Positions 44,337-56,699 of a stretch of 64,000 nt of DNA are shown piece by piece. Source of the stretch: Diphasiastrum complanatum (lineage: Eukaryota; Streptophyta; Lycopodiopsida; Lycopodiales; Lycopodiaceae); NCBI GenBank assembly GCA_029204225.1, contig CM055096.1, positions 66,252,370-66,316,369 of the forward strand. The letters run 5' to 3'. Positions within the stretch are counted from its first letter, which is position 1; every line of letters starts with the position of its first letter. The position numbers were made by a program, and so were the translations under genes. The notes under the pieces were generated by a model that saw nothing but the letters and a program-made list of their open reading frames with translations, was not told where the DNA came from and did not search any database.

Positions 44337-45299
44337 ATGTCTCGAGACCACGCTGAATCTTCCAATCTGGCTCCTCCACAACTAGAACACAGAATTCCAT
44401 GTATCGATATGCCAAAGCACGATGGAGAATCTGACCCAGTGAGATTTATCCAAGACTTTGATAATGCATGCCGTTTCTATGGAGATACCTTTGAAACCGA
44501 AAAGCTCTGACTATTCTCGATGGTACTCTATGGAACAACCAAAGAGTGGTATTCCAACCTTGAAGCGTCTGATCTTGCTACCCTCAAGAACGCTCTCATC
44601 AAGCGTTTCAGACCATCCAAACTGACTCAAAGCCCATTCATCCAAATCACCCATATTAAGATGTGTCACGAAGAGTCAGTTCAAAACTACATTGAGCATT
44701 ATAAATGTCTCAAATTAGAATGCATTGACGAAAATATCACCGAACATATGGCCATAAAATTGTTCTTGGTTGGATTGCCTAAATACATCCGTCGCAAACT
44801 AAAACTAGGTGACCTTTATGATCAACTTAAAGACGTGATGACTGATGCTATCTATGAGGAAGACGAAGGTTTTGATGATGACTTTGACCATCATGAAAAG
44901 AAATCTAAGAATTCGTCCATCTTAATCACCCAAAGTCCAAAAATGTTGCCCAATCTTCTGAACTTCTACATCAAGTGAAAACCTGTCAAAAAGCTCAACA
45001 AACTCATGGATAAACTCACTGCTGATTTTCAAACCGCCATGAAAAATATTGCTGAAAAATCTTTTCCAGCAAGAGAGAATGTCTGGTGTCTGATCTGCTC
45101 ACAACATCACACTGCTAATGAGTGCTCTCAACTGGAAATCAATTTCCATCAGCACCCAGACCTATGTATCAAGTATACTGCCCCTACCCCCCACAATAGT
45201 CCATTCCATGACCAGGAGTATCCCAACCACAACCAATTGCACCAAATCAGTACCAACCACGTCAACACCCACTCCACAACAAGTTGTTCACTATCTTGA
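44337..45299 (+). pseudogene. Element D gag
   Basis: The ATG at 44337 gives MSRDHAESSNLAPPQLEHRI. A Retrotrans_gag region follows (FIQDFDNACRFYGDTFETEK, WYSNLEASDLATLKNALIKR, YIEHYKCLKLECIDENITEH). TGA codons interrupt at about 44508 and 44976. A CCHC-like knuckle CLICSQHHTANEC lies in 45087-45130. A second Cys-rich stretch (CFICIGKHPSICY, CENCGIEHFIRR) lies in another frame at 45473-45577. Confidence 0.85.
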
Positions 45300-45539
45300 T
45301 ATCAATACCATCGATCCAACAACATATTATGTGGAAGACACTACTCAACCGAGGTACACCATTGAGACCGTTGTTTATTATACATGTGATCCTAATGCTC
45401 AAGTGGTTGACCCCAATGCCCAAACCTAACCAAGCTGTGTTTGCCACGCATCAACTTTCAGCAATACGAGGATGTTTTATCTGCATAGGTAAACACCCTA
45501 GTATTTGCTACCCCGATAAACTTCGCTTTTCTCCAACTT

Positions 45540-46200
45540 GTGAAAATTGCGGCATTGAACACTTTATTCGTAGATGACGAGAATGTCTTACAAATTCAGA
45601 ATTGCCCAGACAATTTGGACATTTCTGACATTCAAATCCTCAACTACATGGAGGCCCTTCCACTCAAGGCCTTTCCGCAACAGTCATCCAAAGTGGAACT
45701 AGTGGCCGAGGTTACCGTCGAAAAACCTGATACCAAGTTCTATTGGGTCAAACGACCAAACTATCCATGGGACCTCTGTGAGGAGGAAACAATCTTTTAA
45801 ATCGATGACGAAATCCTCCATAATGTGCCACCACTTCCTCACCTGCACACCTCACGTCCTCCAAAGCCACAACCTCACGGCCATACCATGAAGGAAAAGA
45901 TGAAGAAACCTCTTCAGATTCAGTCGCCTAGCGACCTTACCACTGCTAGGGAAGTTCTTGAGATTGCATCTATTCCTACACCAGACCCCGAACCTCCCAA
46001 ATCACCAGACCAACGAAAGGCAAGGCCCCCCTCGAACCTCCAGCCCATGATGTGCCTAAATACTTTAAGGACTATACGATCGAGGATGTCACAATCCAAC
46101 CCCAAGATCAACGTGAGCCAAATGGTAATTCGTCCTATGAAGGCCCTGTCCGCACCATCACTCTTTCCTTGAGTGAGCCAAATGAAAGTAATGAATACAT
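45540..46200 (+). pseudogene. Element D region between gag and RT
   Basis: Frames 45540-45800 and 45825-46172 have no clear aspartic protease motif. A Pro-rich stretch (PPLPHLHTSRPPKPQPHG) and the pre-RT block 'YIVHVGAHLN' with 'LRKYCHVFAWSNKDMTGV' (46190-46310) lead into reverse transcriptase. Confidence 0.55.
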
Positions 46201-46975
46201 TGTCCACGTCGGGGCTCATCTCAATTGAGACCAACGTAGAAGGCTTGAAAAGCTCCTGCGCAAATATTGCCATGTCTTTGCTTGGTCCAATAAAGACATG
46301 ACAGGCGTCTTGCCCTAGGTAGCTGTGCGTCGTATTTCTCTTAAACCAGGTGCGAGGCCAAATGATAGTCGTCCCTACCGATGCAATCCGATCTACAAGG
46401 CCAAAATCAAAGAAGAACTCCAACGCTTGTTAGATGCAGGATTCATCTATGAAATCGAACATACTGAGTGGGTCTCCCAAATCATCATTGTCCCTAAGAA
46501 AAATGGAAAACTTTGCATCTATGTTGATTTTAATAAACTTAATGTCGTCACAGAATGTGATCATTTTCCACTACCTTTCGGAAAATCCATCTTAGAAAAT
46601 CTCGCAGGAGATGAGGCCTACTCCTCCTTAGATGGCTTTAGCGGTTACAATATGATTCAAATTGCTGAAGAAGATCAACATAAAACCGCTTTTGCCACAG
46701 AATGGGAAAGCTTCTATTGGAAGGTCATGCCTTTTGGTCTCTGCAATGTCCCTAGTACCTTCCAACGTGTTACGCAAGCTGTCTTTTCTCAACAGATGGG
46801 CAACACCCTAGAAGTTTACTTGGATGATCTAGGTGCACAGATTCAGAAGAATCAAGACATCTGTCTGTGCTTGAGAAAATTTTTATCCAATGTCAACGAT
46901 TCAGCATCTCCCTGAACCCTGAAAAATCCAAATTTGGGTAACACAGGGTATTGTGTTAGACCATATTATTTCAAA
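46201..46975 (+). pseudogene. Element D reverse transcriptase
   Basis: Gypsy RT blocks in order: FIYEIEHTEWVSQIIIVPKK, NGKLCIYVDFNKLNVVTECD, HFPLPFGKSILENLAGDEAY, SSLDGFSGYNMIQIAEEDQH, KTAFATEWESFYWKVMPFGL, CNVPSTFQRV, and the catalytic EVYLDDL (Asp codons at 46823-46828). A frameshift near 46895 separates it from the thumb and connection. A TAG at 46318 precedes it. Both catalytic Asp residues are retained, but the protein is broken. Confidence 0.88.
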
Positions 46976-47735
46976 AAATGGCATCGCAATTGACCCCGAA
47001 AAGATCCTCATCATTCACAATCTACCGGAACCACGTACCATCTGTGAAGTGTAGTCTTTCCTTGGCCACGCCAACTACTATCAATGCTGTATTTTTGAGT
47101 TTGTTAATAAAGCACGGTTAATCTACAAAGTAGTTGTTGTCCCCAAATGGAATGATGAACAACGCATCGCATTCAATCAACTCAAAGAAGCCCTTACCAA
47201 TGCACCTATCCTCCGGGCTCATGATTACTCCAAAGAATTCCATGTGCATATCGATGCATCCAAGTATGCTATTGGAGCAGTGATCACCCAATCGGGAGAA
47301 TTCAAAAAGGACTACCCAATTTGTTTTCTTAGTCGACAATTGATACCTGATGAAGTCAATTATACCACTACCGAACATGAAGCCTTGGCAATGGTATATG
47401 CGGTTCAGAAGTTTCGCCGTTATTTTCTAAGAAAAGTTTTTGCGCTCTTCACTGATCATCAAGCACTGTTGTATCTCATCAACAAGACATGCACCACGGG
47501 CTGTATTACTAGATGGATCCCATTACTGCAAGAATTTAAGTTTAGGATCGTGGTTCGTAAGGGAGTTCAGCATTTTTTAGCAGACCATCTATCCCGAATC
47601 CCTAACCTTCCTACCCCTGATCAAGGCGTCAACGATGATTTACCAGATGCAATCCTTTTCCAAGTTGACTCTACACCCGTATGGGCTAAGAAAATTACAG
47701 AATATTTAAATTCAGGGCAGATGGATCACTCTTGA
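46976..47735 (+). pseudogene. Element D RNase H
   Basis: It contains IDPEKILIIHNLPEP, then FHVHIDASKYAIGAVITQSG, TTEHEALAMVYAVQKFRRYF, ALFTDHQALLYLINKTCTTG and QHFLADHLSRIPNLP, the Ty3-type RNase H series. A TAG near 47055 interrupts the start. The frame ends at 47735 just where integrase would begin, and the element stops soon after. Confidence 0.85.
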
Positions 47736-47744
47736 AGTTAAATA

Positions 47745-48090
47745 TATGAAACGGTAAAAAAACCCCTCGTTATAATATTTTAACATGGTATGTATGCAAT
47801 TATAAGATTTAAGTCTTCAAAAAACATTCAGTTTACATAACTCATGAAGTCCCATATGCATATATGAACTGTATTAGTAGTGTAGGGTGAGACTACCTTC
47901 CATTGTAGCTTTATACAACTTCAAACCTAAATGTGAGGTGAAGTAATTTCTTGCACGCTACCTTTCAAAAGCAAGAATGTAGTATTGATCTATGATAATC
48001 ATAGTATTATGTGAGCTCCCTTCTTTTCCAGCAAAGCATGCAACCGAATATGATTATTCAAACAAATAGTTGATAGCTTTCTTACCTTAG
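47745..48090. other. No recognisable gene
   Basis: AT-rich junction between element D and dispersed repeat Y copy 2. I see no motif. Confidence 0.35.
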
Positions 48091-48094
48091 CTTG

Positions 48095-48665
<571 letters not shown>

Positions 48666-48669
48666 ATAT

Positions 48670-49260
48670 AATCACATCTAAGTTTTCCTTCATTGATTCA
48701 CATATAAATTTCAAGCCTTTTACCTCTCAAAAAATTGATTCTTTAGTCTTGACTGCTGCACACCTTGATATGCACAGGCAAGAGCTTTGCAGCCCAAATC
48801 ACCTTCACGGTCTTTTGCAAGCAGGATAGAACACATGGGAGGATTGCAGCTCATAAGGACATTGTAAAATTCCAACTGGTCAGAAGAAATTTTACTGCAA
48901 CTGGACCATCAAAAAAGGTGGCCCTAAATGCCAACTATCAGACCTTGTAGCTAAGAGGTCTGGCCCTCGTTCCATTCACTAACATGTAGCTTTCTCCTTA
49001 CTGTTTGAATATCATTTTTATCATTGGCACATTATTAAAAGGCAAGGTCTACCATTTTTACAAAATTATTAACAACTTCCGAAAATAAAGCACCAACAAT
49101 AAAAGCACAACGACTTGCATGCACACGTGACATTAGATCATGGAGATTTTAACCGCTCCCAATGATTCTCCTACAAGAAAAAAAAAGTTCTCTTGCACTT
49201 TGAAGTATGGAATTCGCCATATCATCCACAACTGCCTCATACAGTGTCACCTTTGTGCTT
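48670..49260. other. No recognisable gene
   Basis: AT-rich DNA after the GA tract. I see no conserved motif. Confidence 0.35.
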
Positions 49261-49838
49261 TGTTTTAAAAATTCCTAATTCTAGCTTGACTAGTTTTGGT
49301 CATATGACTTGTAAATAGTTAGATGGTCATGACGTGGCTTGTCACACGTGCCAAATAGCATAGCATTCCATTCATAAGGATGTTCTCAAGTATACCTAAG
49401 TGATAGAACTTTTGGAATGAGTCCAAATCATGCTTAGATACAAGAGAGAAAAAGTAGGAGCTATTTCTGGTGATTTTTACATTGTTGAGGGATCTCCAAG
49501 ACTCCAATCTTAACTTGGTAAGGATGAAAGATCCACCAAAACTAGCATTAGGGATAGGTTTAGGGCTACTCATACCTGCCCAAAACCGTGATGGATCATG
49601 TATATATAGGTGATGATCTCTCACCAAAATCAATCAAGCAATTTCATGATTTTTCTCTCATATTGGTGCAATTGCTCTCTATGTTCGAAATTCTTTGAGT
49701 TCTTGTGATTCCTAATCATTATAGGATTGAATGTGGGTCTGGTGTACAGTGCTCAGACTGTGGGAGGCCATACTTTCACATGTGTGAAGGCTTCTTCAAG
49801 GATTTGGGCCATTTAGTGAGGTTCAAGCATAGATTCTA

Positions 49839-49850
49839 TGGTATCAGAGC
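49839..49850 (+). other. Primer-binding site of element K
   Basis: TGGTATCAGAGC. The preceding bases read TTCTA rather than the usual CA, so the LTR terminus has mutated. Confidence 0.8.
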
Positions 49851-50496
49851 CTAAAGGCTGAAATGAGCTAAATCCTTGGTTTTCATTCAATTTGGTCACA
49901 ATTCTTGATCTAAATCTTGTGTAGATTGGATCTTAGCATCTAGCATTGATCCTAGAACTCAAAGTGAGTCAAATCCATTGGAGATTGGTGTTGTGTGACT
50001 TCATTTGCAGGTGTTTAGGTGTCTAAAACTGGAGGCAAAGTTGAATTCAATCCACATTACCAAGATAGCAAGTTTTGCTTGCTCCAAGCATTGATTTCTA
50101 AGCAAATTTTGGAGGTGATTTCATAGAGGAGGCTTTCTAGCATTCAAGGAGAGGGAAGATCAGAGATTTGGGAACTCTTAAAGGCTATTCTAAGGTGTAA
50201 AGGACACCTCCTAAAGTGATTTAGGTTCAGTCCAACCATTGCTTGACTTATGCATCAAATTAGATCAATTTTTCATCAATTTTGATCAATTTTCGCTTGT
50301 GATTGGATAGTAGATTGTGTTGCATCCTCATTAAGTTCCATTTAGATCTTTTACAAGTGATTATGGAAGTATATTAGGTTGTTGAAATTCACTCTTGCTC
50401 AGATCATTTGGAAGCTTTTATGTTCTTTATAGAAAGAGAGGCAATTCTACTAGTATTATCTACTTCAATCAAGCAAGTGCATTGTTTCTAGACTAG

Positions 50497-51369
50497 ATGA
50501 CATCTTTAAATGCATATCTTTTGGATAGTAATGAAAGGCTCAACAAAACTAACTATTCCATATGGAAAGTTAGAATGGAATCCATCATGATCATGCAAGA
50601 TCTAATGGAGATTGTAAATGGTAAGGAGGGTGAACCTATTTATCCTCAAGAAAAAGCCAAATACATCAAGAGGTGCAATATTGCACTACATTGCATAAAA
50701 ATGAATGTTGCAAATGAACTCTTAAGAGAGGTAGGAGATTGCACTTCGGCTCAAGATGCTTGGGAGCCTTTGCAAAAGGTCTATGAATCCAAGAACCAAA
50801 CTAAGATGTTAGCTTTGAAGAATCAAATCTATAGAAGCTACCAAAAGAAAGGAGAGAGTGCACATACTTTTGTCTTAAGAGTGAAGGAATTGAACAAAGA
50901 TCTAGCCTTCATAGGTGATCCTATCAAGGATGAAGAGCTTGTTCAACTCATATTGAATGGACTAAGCTTTGAATTTGACAATTTGGTTTAGGGATATGCA
51001 ATTATGGGTAAGCTACCCATACTTGAAGAGCTCCAAGGCACACTCATGGCCGAGGAATCAAGAATGAGCCAAATGCAAGAGAGGATGGATAGACTTTCCA
51101 TCCAAGGTGGAGATGACCAAGCTCTCTTCACCAAAGACAAATGGAAGTCCAAAGGCAAAGGATCAACATTCAAGAAGTCTTCAAAGCTTGAGGATCAAGA
51201 AGGACCCTCAAAGGCATCTCCATCAACCACCAAAGTCAAGAAGGACAAATTGAAGGTGAAGTGCTACTATTGTAGCAAGATGGGGCATTATGCCTCGGAA
51301 TGCTTCAAGAGGAAGCAAGATCAAAGCCAAGCCAATGAGAAAAGAGGAGGAGGAGGAGAGTTCACATGA
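50497..51369 (+). pseudogene. Element K gag (one amber codon)
   Basis: It starts MTSLNAYLLDSNERLNKTNY and is close to the element B gag. A TAG (50989-50991) replaces the Gln seen in element B (DNLVQSYAI). The frame then continues through MGKLPILEELQGTLMAEESR to the knuckle CYYCSKMGHYASEC. An extra A in GAGAAAAGAG shifts the frame just after the knuckle, so gag ends at 51369. Confidence 0.88.
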
Positions 51370-51612
51370 GGACTCTATCATGATTTCCATATTTTCTTCA
51401 ACAAGTTTCAAAGGAGAAGATCCTTGGTGGATTGACTCGGGTGCTAGTTCACACATTACTAGAAAAAAGGAGTTTTTCTCTTCTCTCTTATCTTATGATG
51501 GACCTATAAAGTCCATCTATACAACAAATGATGAAGCTTGTAAGATTGAAGGAGTTGGTAGCATCCCCTTTGCTTAGGATCTTCCAAAAAGATCAACATA
51601 GAAGGTGTTTTG
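51330..51612 (+). pseudogene. Element K protease start
   Basis: The next frame reads a Glu-rich linker, SSHEDSIMISIFSS, then PWWIDSGASSHITRKKEFF (aspartic protease site) and IEGVGSIPFA, and stops at 51577. Homology with elements A and B ends about 35 bp later at a junction. Confidence 0.8.
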
Positions 51613-52100
51613 TAGACGTCAACCTCGATCTCTAATAACGATTGAAACTGAGTCGATCAAAATTCAAAAAGTAGTCGATTTCTTGTGAGTAATGCAAGAA
51701 ATCCTACAGTTAGCTCAAGAAAATGTGTAGAGTGTCTAGGTTCGGGTTCGACATTTTGCTAGTTTGAAAAGCTCACCTCAGGACTTTCAAGTTAGGGATT
51801 GGGTGTATTTTAGAATTCCAAAGGATTCTGAAGTAATGTGTATTCAAAAGCATTACAAATTGTTTGCTCATTATAGTGGACCATATAAAATCTTAAAAAA
51901 CATTGGATCTTTCAGTTAGAATTATCGCTAGAAGATGAGTTTACATGAGGAGATCACATTGGTTCTAGTAAAAGTCTAGATTTGTTTGAAGTCTTATCTG
52001 AAAGAATTCCTTTAGAAGCTGAAAGTATACTTGATATGAGAACCATACAATTGCGAAATTCCATAGATAAGGCTGGAAATCGTTCAATTTTTTGCGGGTT
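51613..52100 (+). pseudogene. Chromovirus-like Gypsy integrase C-terminus and chromodomain remnant
   Basis: Pieces read DFQVRDWVYFRIPKDSEV, HYKLFAHYSGPYKILKNIGS (integrase C-terminal GPY/F-like region), then LSERIPLEAESILDMRTIQL and RNSIDKAGNRSI, which resembles the start of a chromodomain (usual form: PxxILDxRxxxLRNR). Stops and shifts are frequent. Chromodomains guide integration to particular chromatin. Confidence 0.6.
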
Positions 52101-53600
52101 TTTTTACTAATATTCACTCTTATAGCTTGAAATTAAACAAATTTATTGTGTCTAAGAGTATTTTGAGATATTACTTGCTATTTTATAGTCATTAGGATAG
52201 GTTATACTAATTGCATGCTAGTATTATGGCCAAAATCGAATTGAGACAATATTTTGGTCGAAATTTGATGTTTTTGGCTAGAATCAACTGTAAAAAGTGA
52301 TGTTGATTTTAATCAGAACTTTTTATGCTTTCATGTAGATGAATAATAGTTGGTAGGGTTTGATAGCACTTTCATGTGGAATTTAATGGTTTTTCACTAT
52401 TTCGGAAGTTTTTCTCATCTTTGCACAAAAGTTTTCATGCATGTTCTCAAGTGTGTACTAAAGCTTCACAAAGGCTGTGAACAAGTTTGATAGGAATCAG
52501 TCATTGTTAAGGGTCTTAAAAAGTCAAAATTTAGTGTATTATTGATGATTTTTTAGCATGAATAACTCTTTCAAGTGGATCTAGTGACCTCTGAACCTGT
52601 ATAAAATTTGAAATGTGGGTGGTATTTCGTATATTCTGAGCCCTCATGCACCCAATTAGGTGGTGGGAGGCTTAGGCATAGATCTCCCGTAGTTTAGCTT
52701 GATGGCGCCCTCCATAGAAGCAATTTTTGGTGGATCTAAGCCTATGGATGCTTAATGGACCTGATAGAAGATTATATTTCTCTTTAATGAACCTAATTAG
52801 AGTGCTTATAGCATCTGATTGAATACATGTAGGGTTATAGTAGGTTTTTTGAGAAATTGACCTTGAGAAAGTGCACCCTCCTACGGGGTTTTTGGTCATT
52901 TATAGATTGCATGTGTGAATTTCATGTGGTAGGGTGACATGTCAATCATCTTGCTAAGCCACTCTCCCTTTGTATTGTACTTTACATTGACCAATTTGGT
53001 GTCCTGTAGCAAAAGTTATGAGTGTCGAAAGTTTTGTAGTTTTTAGTTCAAATTTTGCAAAATATTCAAATTGTTCTATTTGCATGTTAGTATGTGAAGC
53101 AGTAGTGTACATATCCAAATTAGAAAACACTTTTTTTTTAATCAATTTTTTTCTGTAGACATGGTACTAAGTGACATAGTAATTTGTTTAATGAAATTTT
53201 ATGCTTGGACACAATTTCTGTGAAAGAAAATCTAGTAGGGTTTTTTCAAGTTTATTAAGGCAATTTATCTAAGTCACTGCACGTTAAATTAGATGCATGC
53301 TGGATGTTTCAAAGTCAATTTGAAATAAAATTGTAATCGTCAAAAAAACCCTCAATGGTTGAATCGATTTTCATAGTTTACATATTTGACGGAGTTCGAA
53401 AATCCCAATTACGTAAGTTTTTGAAAGGCCCGTAAAAGTTTTGGAATTGTCCAAATCTGTCAGTTATTGATTAAAATGGAATCAGATTATAAAGTGAATG
53501 ACCTTAGCGAGATGTAATCAATCAAATTATAAGGTTACATTACTTTTTACTTTTGGTTGAAGATTTCATATTTGTCAGCTAATATAAGCAATTTTTCATT
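52100..53600 (+). other. Putative Gypsy LTR and leader region, not delimited
   Basis: This stretch lies between an integrase/chromodomain end and a gag start. That is where a shared LTR and leader would be expected if two related elements met at an LTR. I could not find a matching second LTR, PBS or PPT, so the assignment is positional only. Confidence 0.3.
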
Positions 53601-53614
53601 TTAGGTAGTCAATA

Positions 53615-54480
53615 ATGGCCGAGGATAATGCAAGTCTTGAGGGAATGGTACCCATGCCGACCTATTTGCAGATTTGCCAACATTTGAGTGCAGCACTTTA
53701 CAAAATGAACAATCGAAACAAAATGCGGGATCAACAAATGAAAGTGCTGCTGAATCAAATTAAGACTTTGTCTTTGCAGAATCTGGGCTTTCACCCATAA
53801 CCATATTCGAGGGAGAAGAAAGAGAAGAAGTCTGAGGTACTACGATTGGTAGACCAAGTGGACCAGTTATTTCAATCTACATGAAATTCTTGAAGAGAAA
53901 AAGATCGATTGTGTGGTTCTATTTTTCCATGGAAAGGCTTTGTTGTGGTGGCAGGACTTGCAACCGAAACCTACTGTATGGGAAGAATTAACGGAAGTTT
54001 CATAAAATCATTTGTCGTTGCAGATGATTCAATTTATTACCAAAGATTCATAAATTGAAGAATGGGAACAGAGAGTTTAGACTCTTATCTCCAAGAATCA
54101 ATGATTTATGGACCAAAGTTCCATCATTCGATTCGAAACTGGCTCTTTGGTAGTTTATCCTAGGTTTGCCAATGGAATATCAAAACGAATGTAAACAAAA
54201 TGTGCTTCAAACTTTTGATGATGTCGCATGAGTCACGAAGGCTTATGATTCCATAATGGTGGCATCCAAAAAGCAGCTTCAAGCACCAAAGAAAGTAAAA
54301 AAATGAGTTCTTGACAAAACACAAGTAAAATATTTTGACGAACTTGATCAAATGGCATCAGAAGATAAGCAAAAAAAGCATGTCCCGGAAAAAGACTAAG
54401 AATGCGAATTTATGTTTTATTTGCAACAAGCCTGGACATGTCATGAAGTTCTTCCTAGAGCAAAAGACACCTCAACTCAA
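53615..54480 (+). pseudogene. Gypsy gag remnant (element H)
   Basis: It starts MAEDNASLEGMVPMPTYLQI (ATG 53615), with a stop at 53800. Pieces in other frames follow: HEILEEKKIDCVVLFFHGKA, LLWWQDLQPKPTVWEELTEV (Retrotrans_gag core) and a damaged knuckle CFICNKPGHVMKF, whose last Cys is lost. There are many stops. Confidence 0.7.
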
Positions 54481-54718
54481 GTAATTGAGATGCCAAGTGA
54501 GGAAAATCTAAAACTGGAAATTAACATGATAAATTATGAGCGTGAATGTTTTTTCAATACTACTTCTTTAATGCCTAATTAATTATTTCGTTTGAAAGGC
54601 ATAGTCAAAGGTCAAAAAGTCAGTATTTTGGTGGATAGTGGTTCGATAATTTTTGTCTTTGTGTAGAAACTCAGCCTGGAAATGGAAGCCGATGATATAA
54701 AGTATATCTAGCTTTACA

Positions 54719-55765
54719 TTAGGGCCCTTTTTGGACTCAAAAAGGGCCTCTTCACTAATTAAAATTAATGTTAAAGATGACATGTGTACCAATAAAAGAG
54801 TGACAATTGAGATGGAATGGTCCATATGACACGACACATCCAATGGCCTAGATGAAATCCCCAAAATCTAACTCACCCACTAACCACACTATAACTATAA
54901 TCTCCTAGCCCTTTATTGATGACAATGTCACACTTAAAAGCAAGGCCCAAATTCAAATTTTAAACTTGTGAAGGGTTGAAATTTTTTTAGCACTTCATCC
55001 GTAGTTTTTTTTGCCTTGAGAGGAACAAGGGTTTTTTTGCATTTTATATTGAAGTATAGATTGGGGTCCCCCCTTGTACCATTGAATAATTTTCTTGAAA
55101 TGTAATGGGGGGGGTTTACATCACCCCCCCTCCCCTCCCCACTCCCCCTGCTGAACGTCTCCTTGTAGGGCCCACGCAGTCGCCCGGGCGCCAACTTGCC
55201 AACGTTGGTGCCCGGGCGACTGCGTGGGCCCTCCAGAGAGACGTGCATCGACCTGGGACAGCGGCCCGAGGGGAATGTGTGAGCTAGGAGGGAGTCTGCG
55301 AGCAGGGAGGACTAGCATGGTGGACCGTGCAGGGGAGCGCGGTCAACGATCGTGGAGGGGAGCACGCGGGGGGGGACCCTATTACATGTCAATTTTTTTT
55401 TTTGAAAGGTACAAGGGGGGTCCCCCCCCTTGTACCATGTTTTAAATCTATACTTCAGGATGAAATGCAAAAAAAATTTCTACCTAGTGTTTCTCCAAAA
55501 CAAGCATAAAAAATTTACGGATAAGTGTTAAAAAATTTCAACCCTTTCAAAATTTAAAAATAAATAAATCTTTTTACAGGCATTAAATTTTAATCTCTCT
55601 TTATTTAATGTACTAGGTTCAAATGCAACCTATGTGACTAGGTTTTAACTCAAGCTAAACCCACGGTGAATTGTCACATAGAACTATTAGCAAGTTAATT
55701 AATCCAGATTAGCAAACTTGTTTAGGCAAGGAAGAGGCTCTTTTTGAGTTCAAAAAGGGCCCTAA
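54719..55765. mobile_element. Fold-back DNA element with 35-bp terminal inverted repeats, inserted in Gypsy protease
   Basis: The left end (54719-54753) and right end (55731-55765) are inverted repeats matching at 33 of 35 positions. Each starts TTAGGGCCCTTTTTG. The target duplication is a short AT or TA; flank and TIR overlap makes the exact phase ambiguous. Each TIR is itself a hairpin: GGCCCTTTTTG, a 4-base loop, then CAAAAAGGGCC on the left. Inner inverted arms of about 115-120 bp lie at about 54949-55075 and 55425-55566. A GC-rich palindrome sits at the centre (55156-55245). No transposase frame is visible, so it would be non-autonomous. Confidence 0.8.
55167..55232. repeat. 28-bp-arm GC-rich perfect-like hairpin at the centre of the fold-back element
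   Basis: Left arm 55167-55194 and right arm 55205-55232 are complementary except at one position, with a 10-base loop (55195-55204). Weaker complementarity continues outward to about 55156 and 55245. Confidence 0.9.
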
Positions 55766-56699
55766 TGGGTGCAGAGTTCGAGACTTGGGATGTCAGAGTT
55801 TCGAAGCTCCTAGTTTGGATTCAAGACTATAGGGAATTTAATTTTCATGTTTTAGATTTAGCTCGTACGGATATTATTCTAGGCTATGAGTGGTTATCTA
55901 ACAAATCTCTTGATATTGATTTTGAGAAGCAGGTGCTCTCATTTCAAGAAGAGAATAAAGTAGTTACATTGTTTGGAGACAGATATGTACATCCATCTTA
56001 GATAGTTTCAACAGCTAATATAATGAAATTCTTTCATTCGTAGTATGAAGCTTATTCTTTGTTTGCCAAACCCATTTTGGATTTTTTGAAATGCATCCAA
56101 ATAGTTGTGAATTGTCAAAAATTATTAACTTAGTGGATTTAGATCAAGAGCAGGAAAAGAGTAAGGTCATAGGTGAATTTAAAGATGTTTTACCTCATGG
56201 TTTACCACCTTCTAGGTTTGTAGATCACAAGATTGAGCTAATTCCACATAGTCACTCTATCTCTAGACAACTATATTAGCTTTCTCATAAAGAAGAGAGA
56301 GAAATTACTAACCAAATTGAAAATTATCTCAAGATGGGTCACGTACAACCTAGTAAGTCACCTTGGAGTGCTCCTATTTTTCTGAAAGCAAAGAAAGATG
56401 GAGGATTCTGGATGTGTGTGGATTACAAGGGGATGAATGAGATAACTATTAAAAGTAAATATCCATTGCTCCAAAGGGAGGATCTGGTAGATCTATTAGA
56501 TGGAAACAAATACGTCACAAAAATAGATCTTAGAATCGGATATAATCAAAATTGAATTTATCCGAACGATGTGCAAAAGATTGGATTTTGGACAAGATTC
56601 GGTCATTATGAGTTTTTAGTGTTTCCTTTTGTATTGATGAATGCACATGTGACATTTCAACAGATGATGAACGATATAAACCAACCAGTCTTTTGATTA

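Larger units (their letters stand above)
43234..47735 (+). mobile_element. Gypsy element D (5' part to RNase H)
   Basis: The LTR 3' part ends near 43554. The leader TTGGTGCCGTTGTCGC starts at 43558. The interior has gag (44337), two zinc-knuckle regions, RT and RNase H (to 47735). Integrase and 3' LTR are missing. The family is the same broad Athila/Tat-like type as elements C and E. Confidence 0.85.
49270..51612 (+). mobile_element. Copia fragment (element K): LTR end, gag, protease start
   Basis: The PBS TGGTATCAGAGC lies at 49839-49850, preceded by an LTR-like region that I cannot delimit at its 5' end (about 49270). It contains CACATGTGTGAAGG (49777-49790) and a CACACGTG near 49344. Gag starts at 50497. 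The element stops near 51612, inside the protease region, where chromovirus-like sequence begins. Confidence 0.75.

Noticed and set aside
55105-55318. GC-rich frames on both strands in the fold-back element as possible transposase pieces
   Set aside because: They arise from the palindrome and GC-rich sequence. There is no catalytic motif, and the frame is too short.
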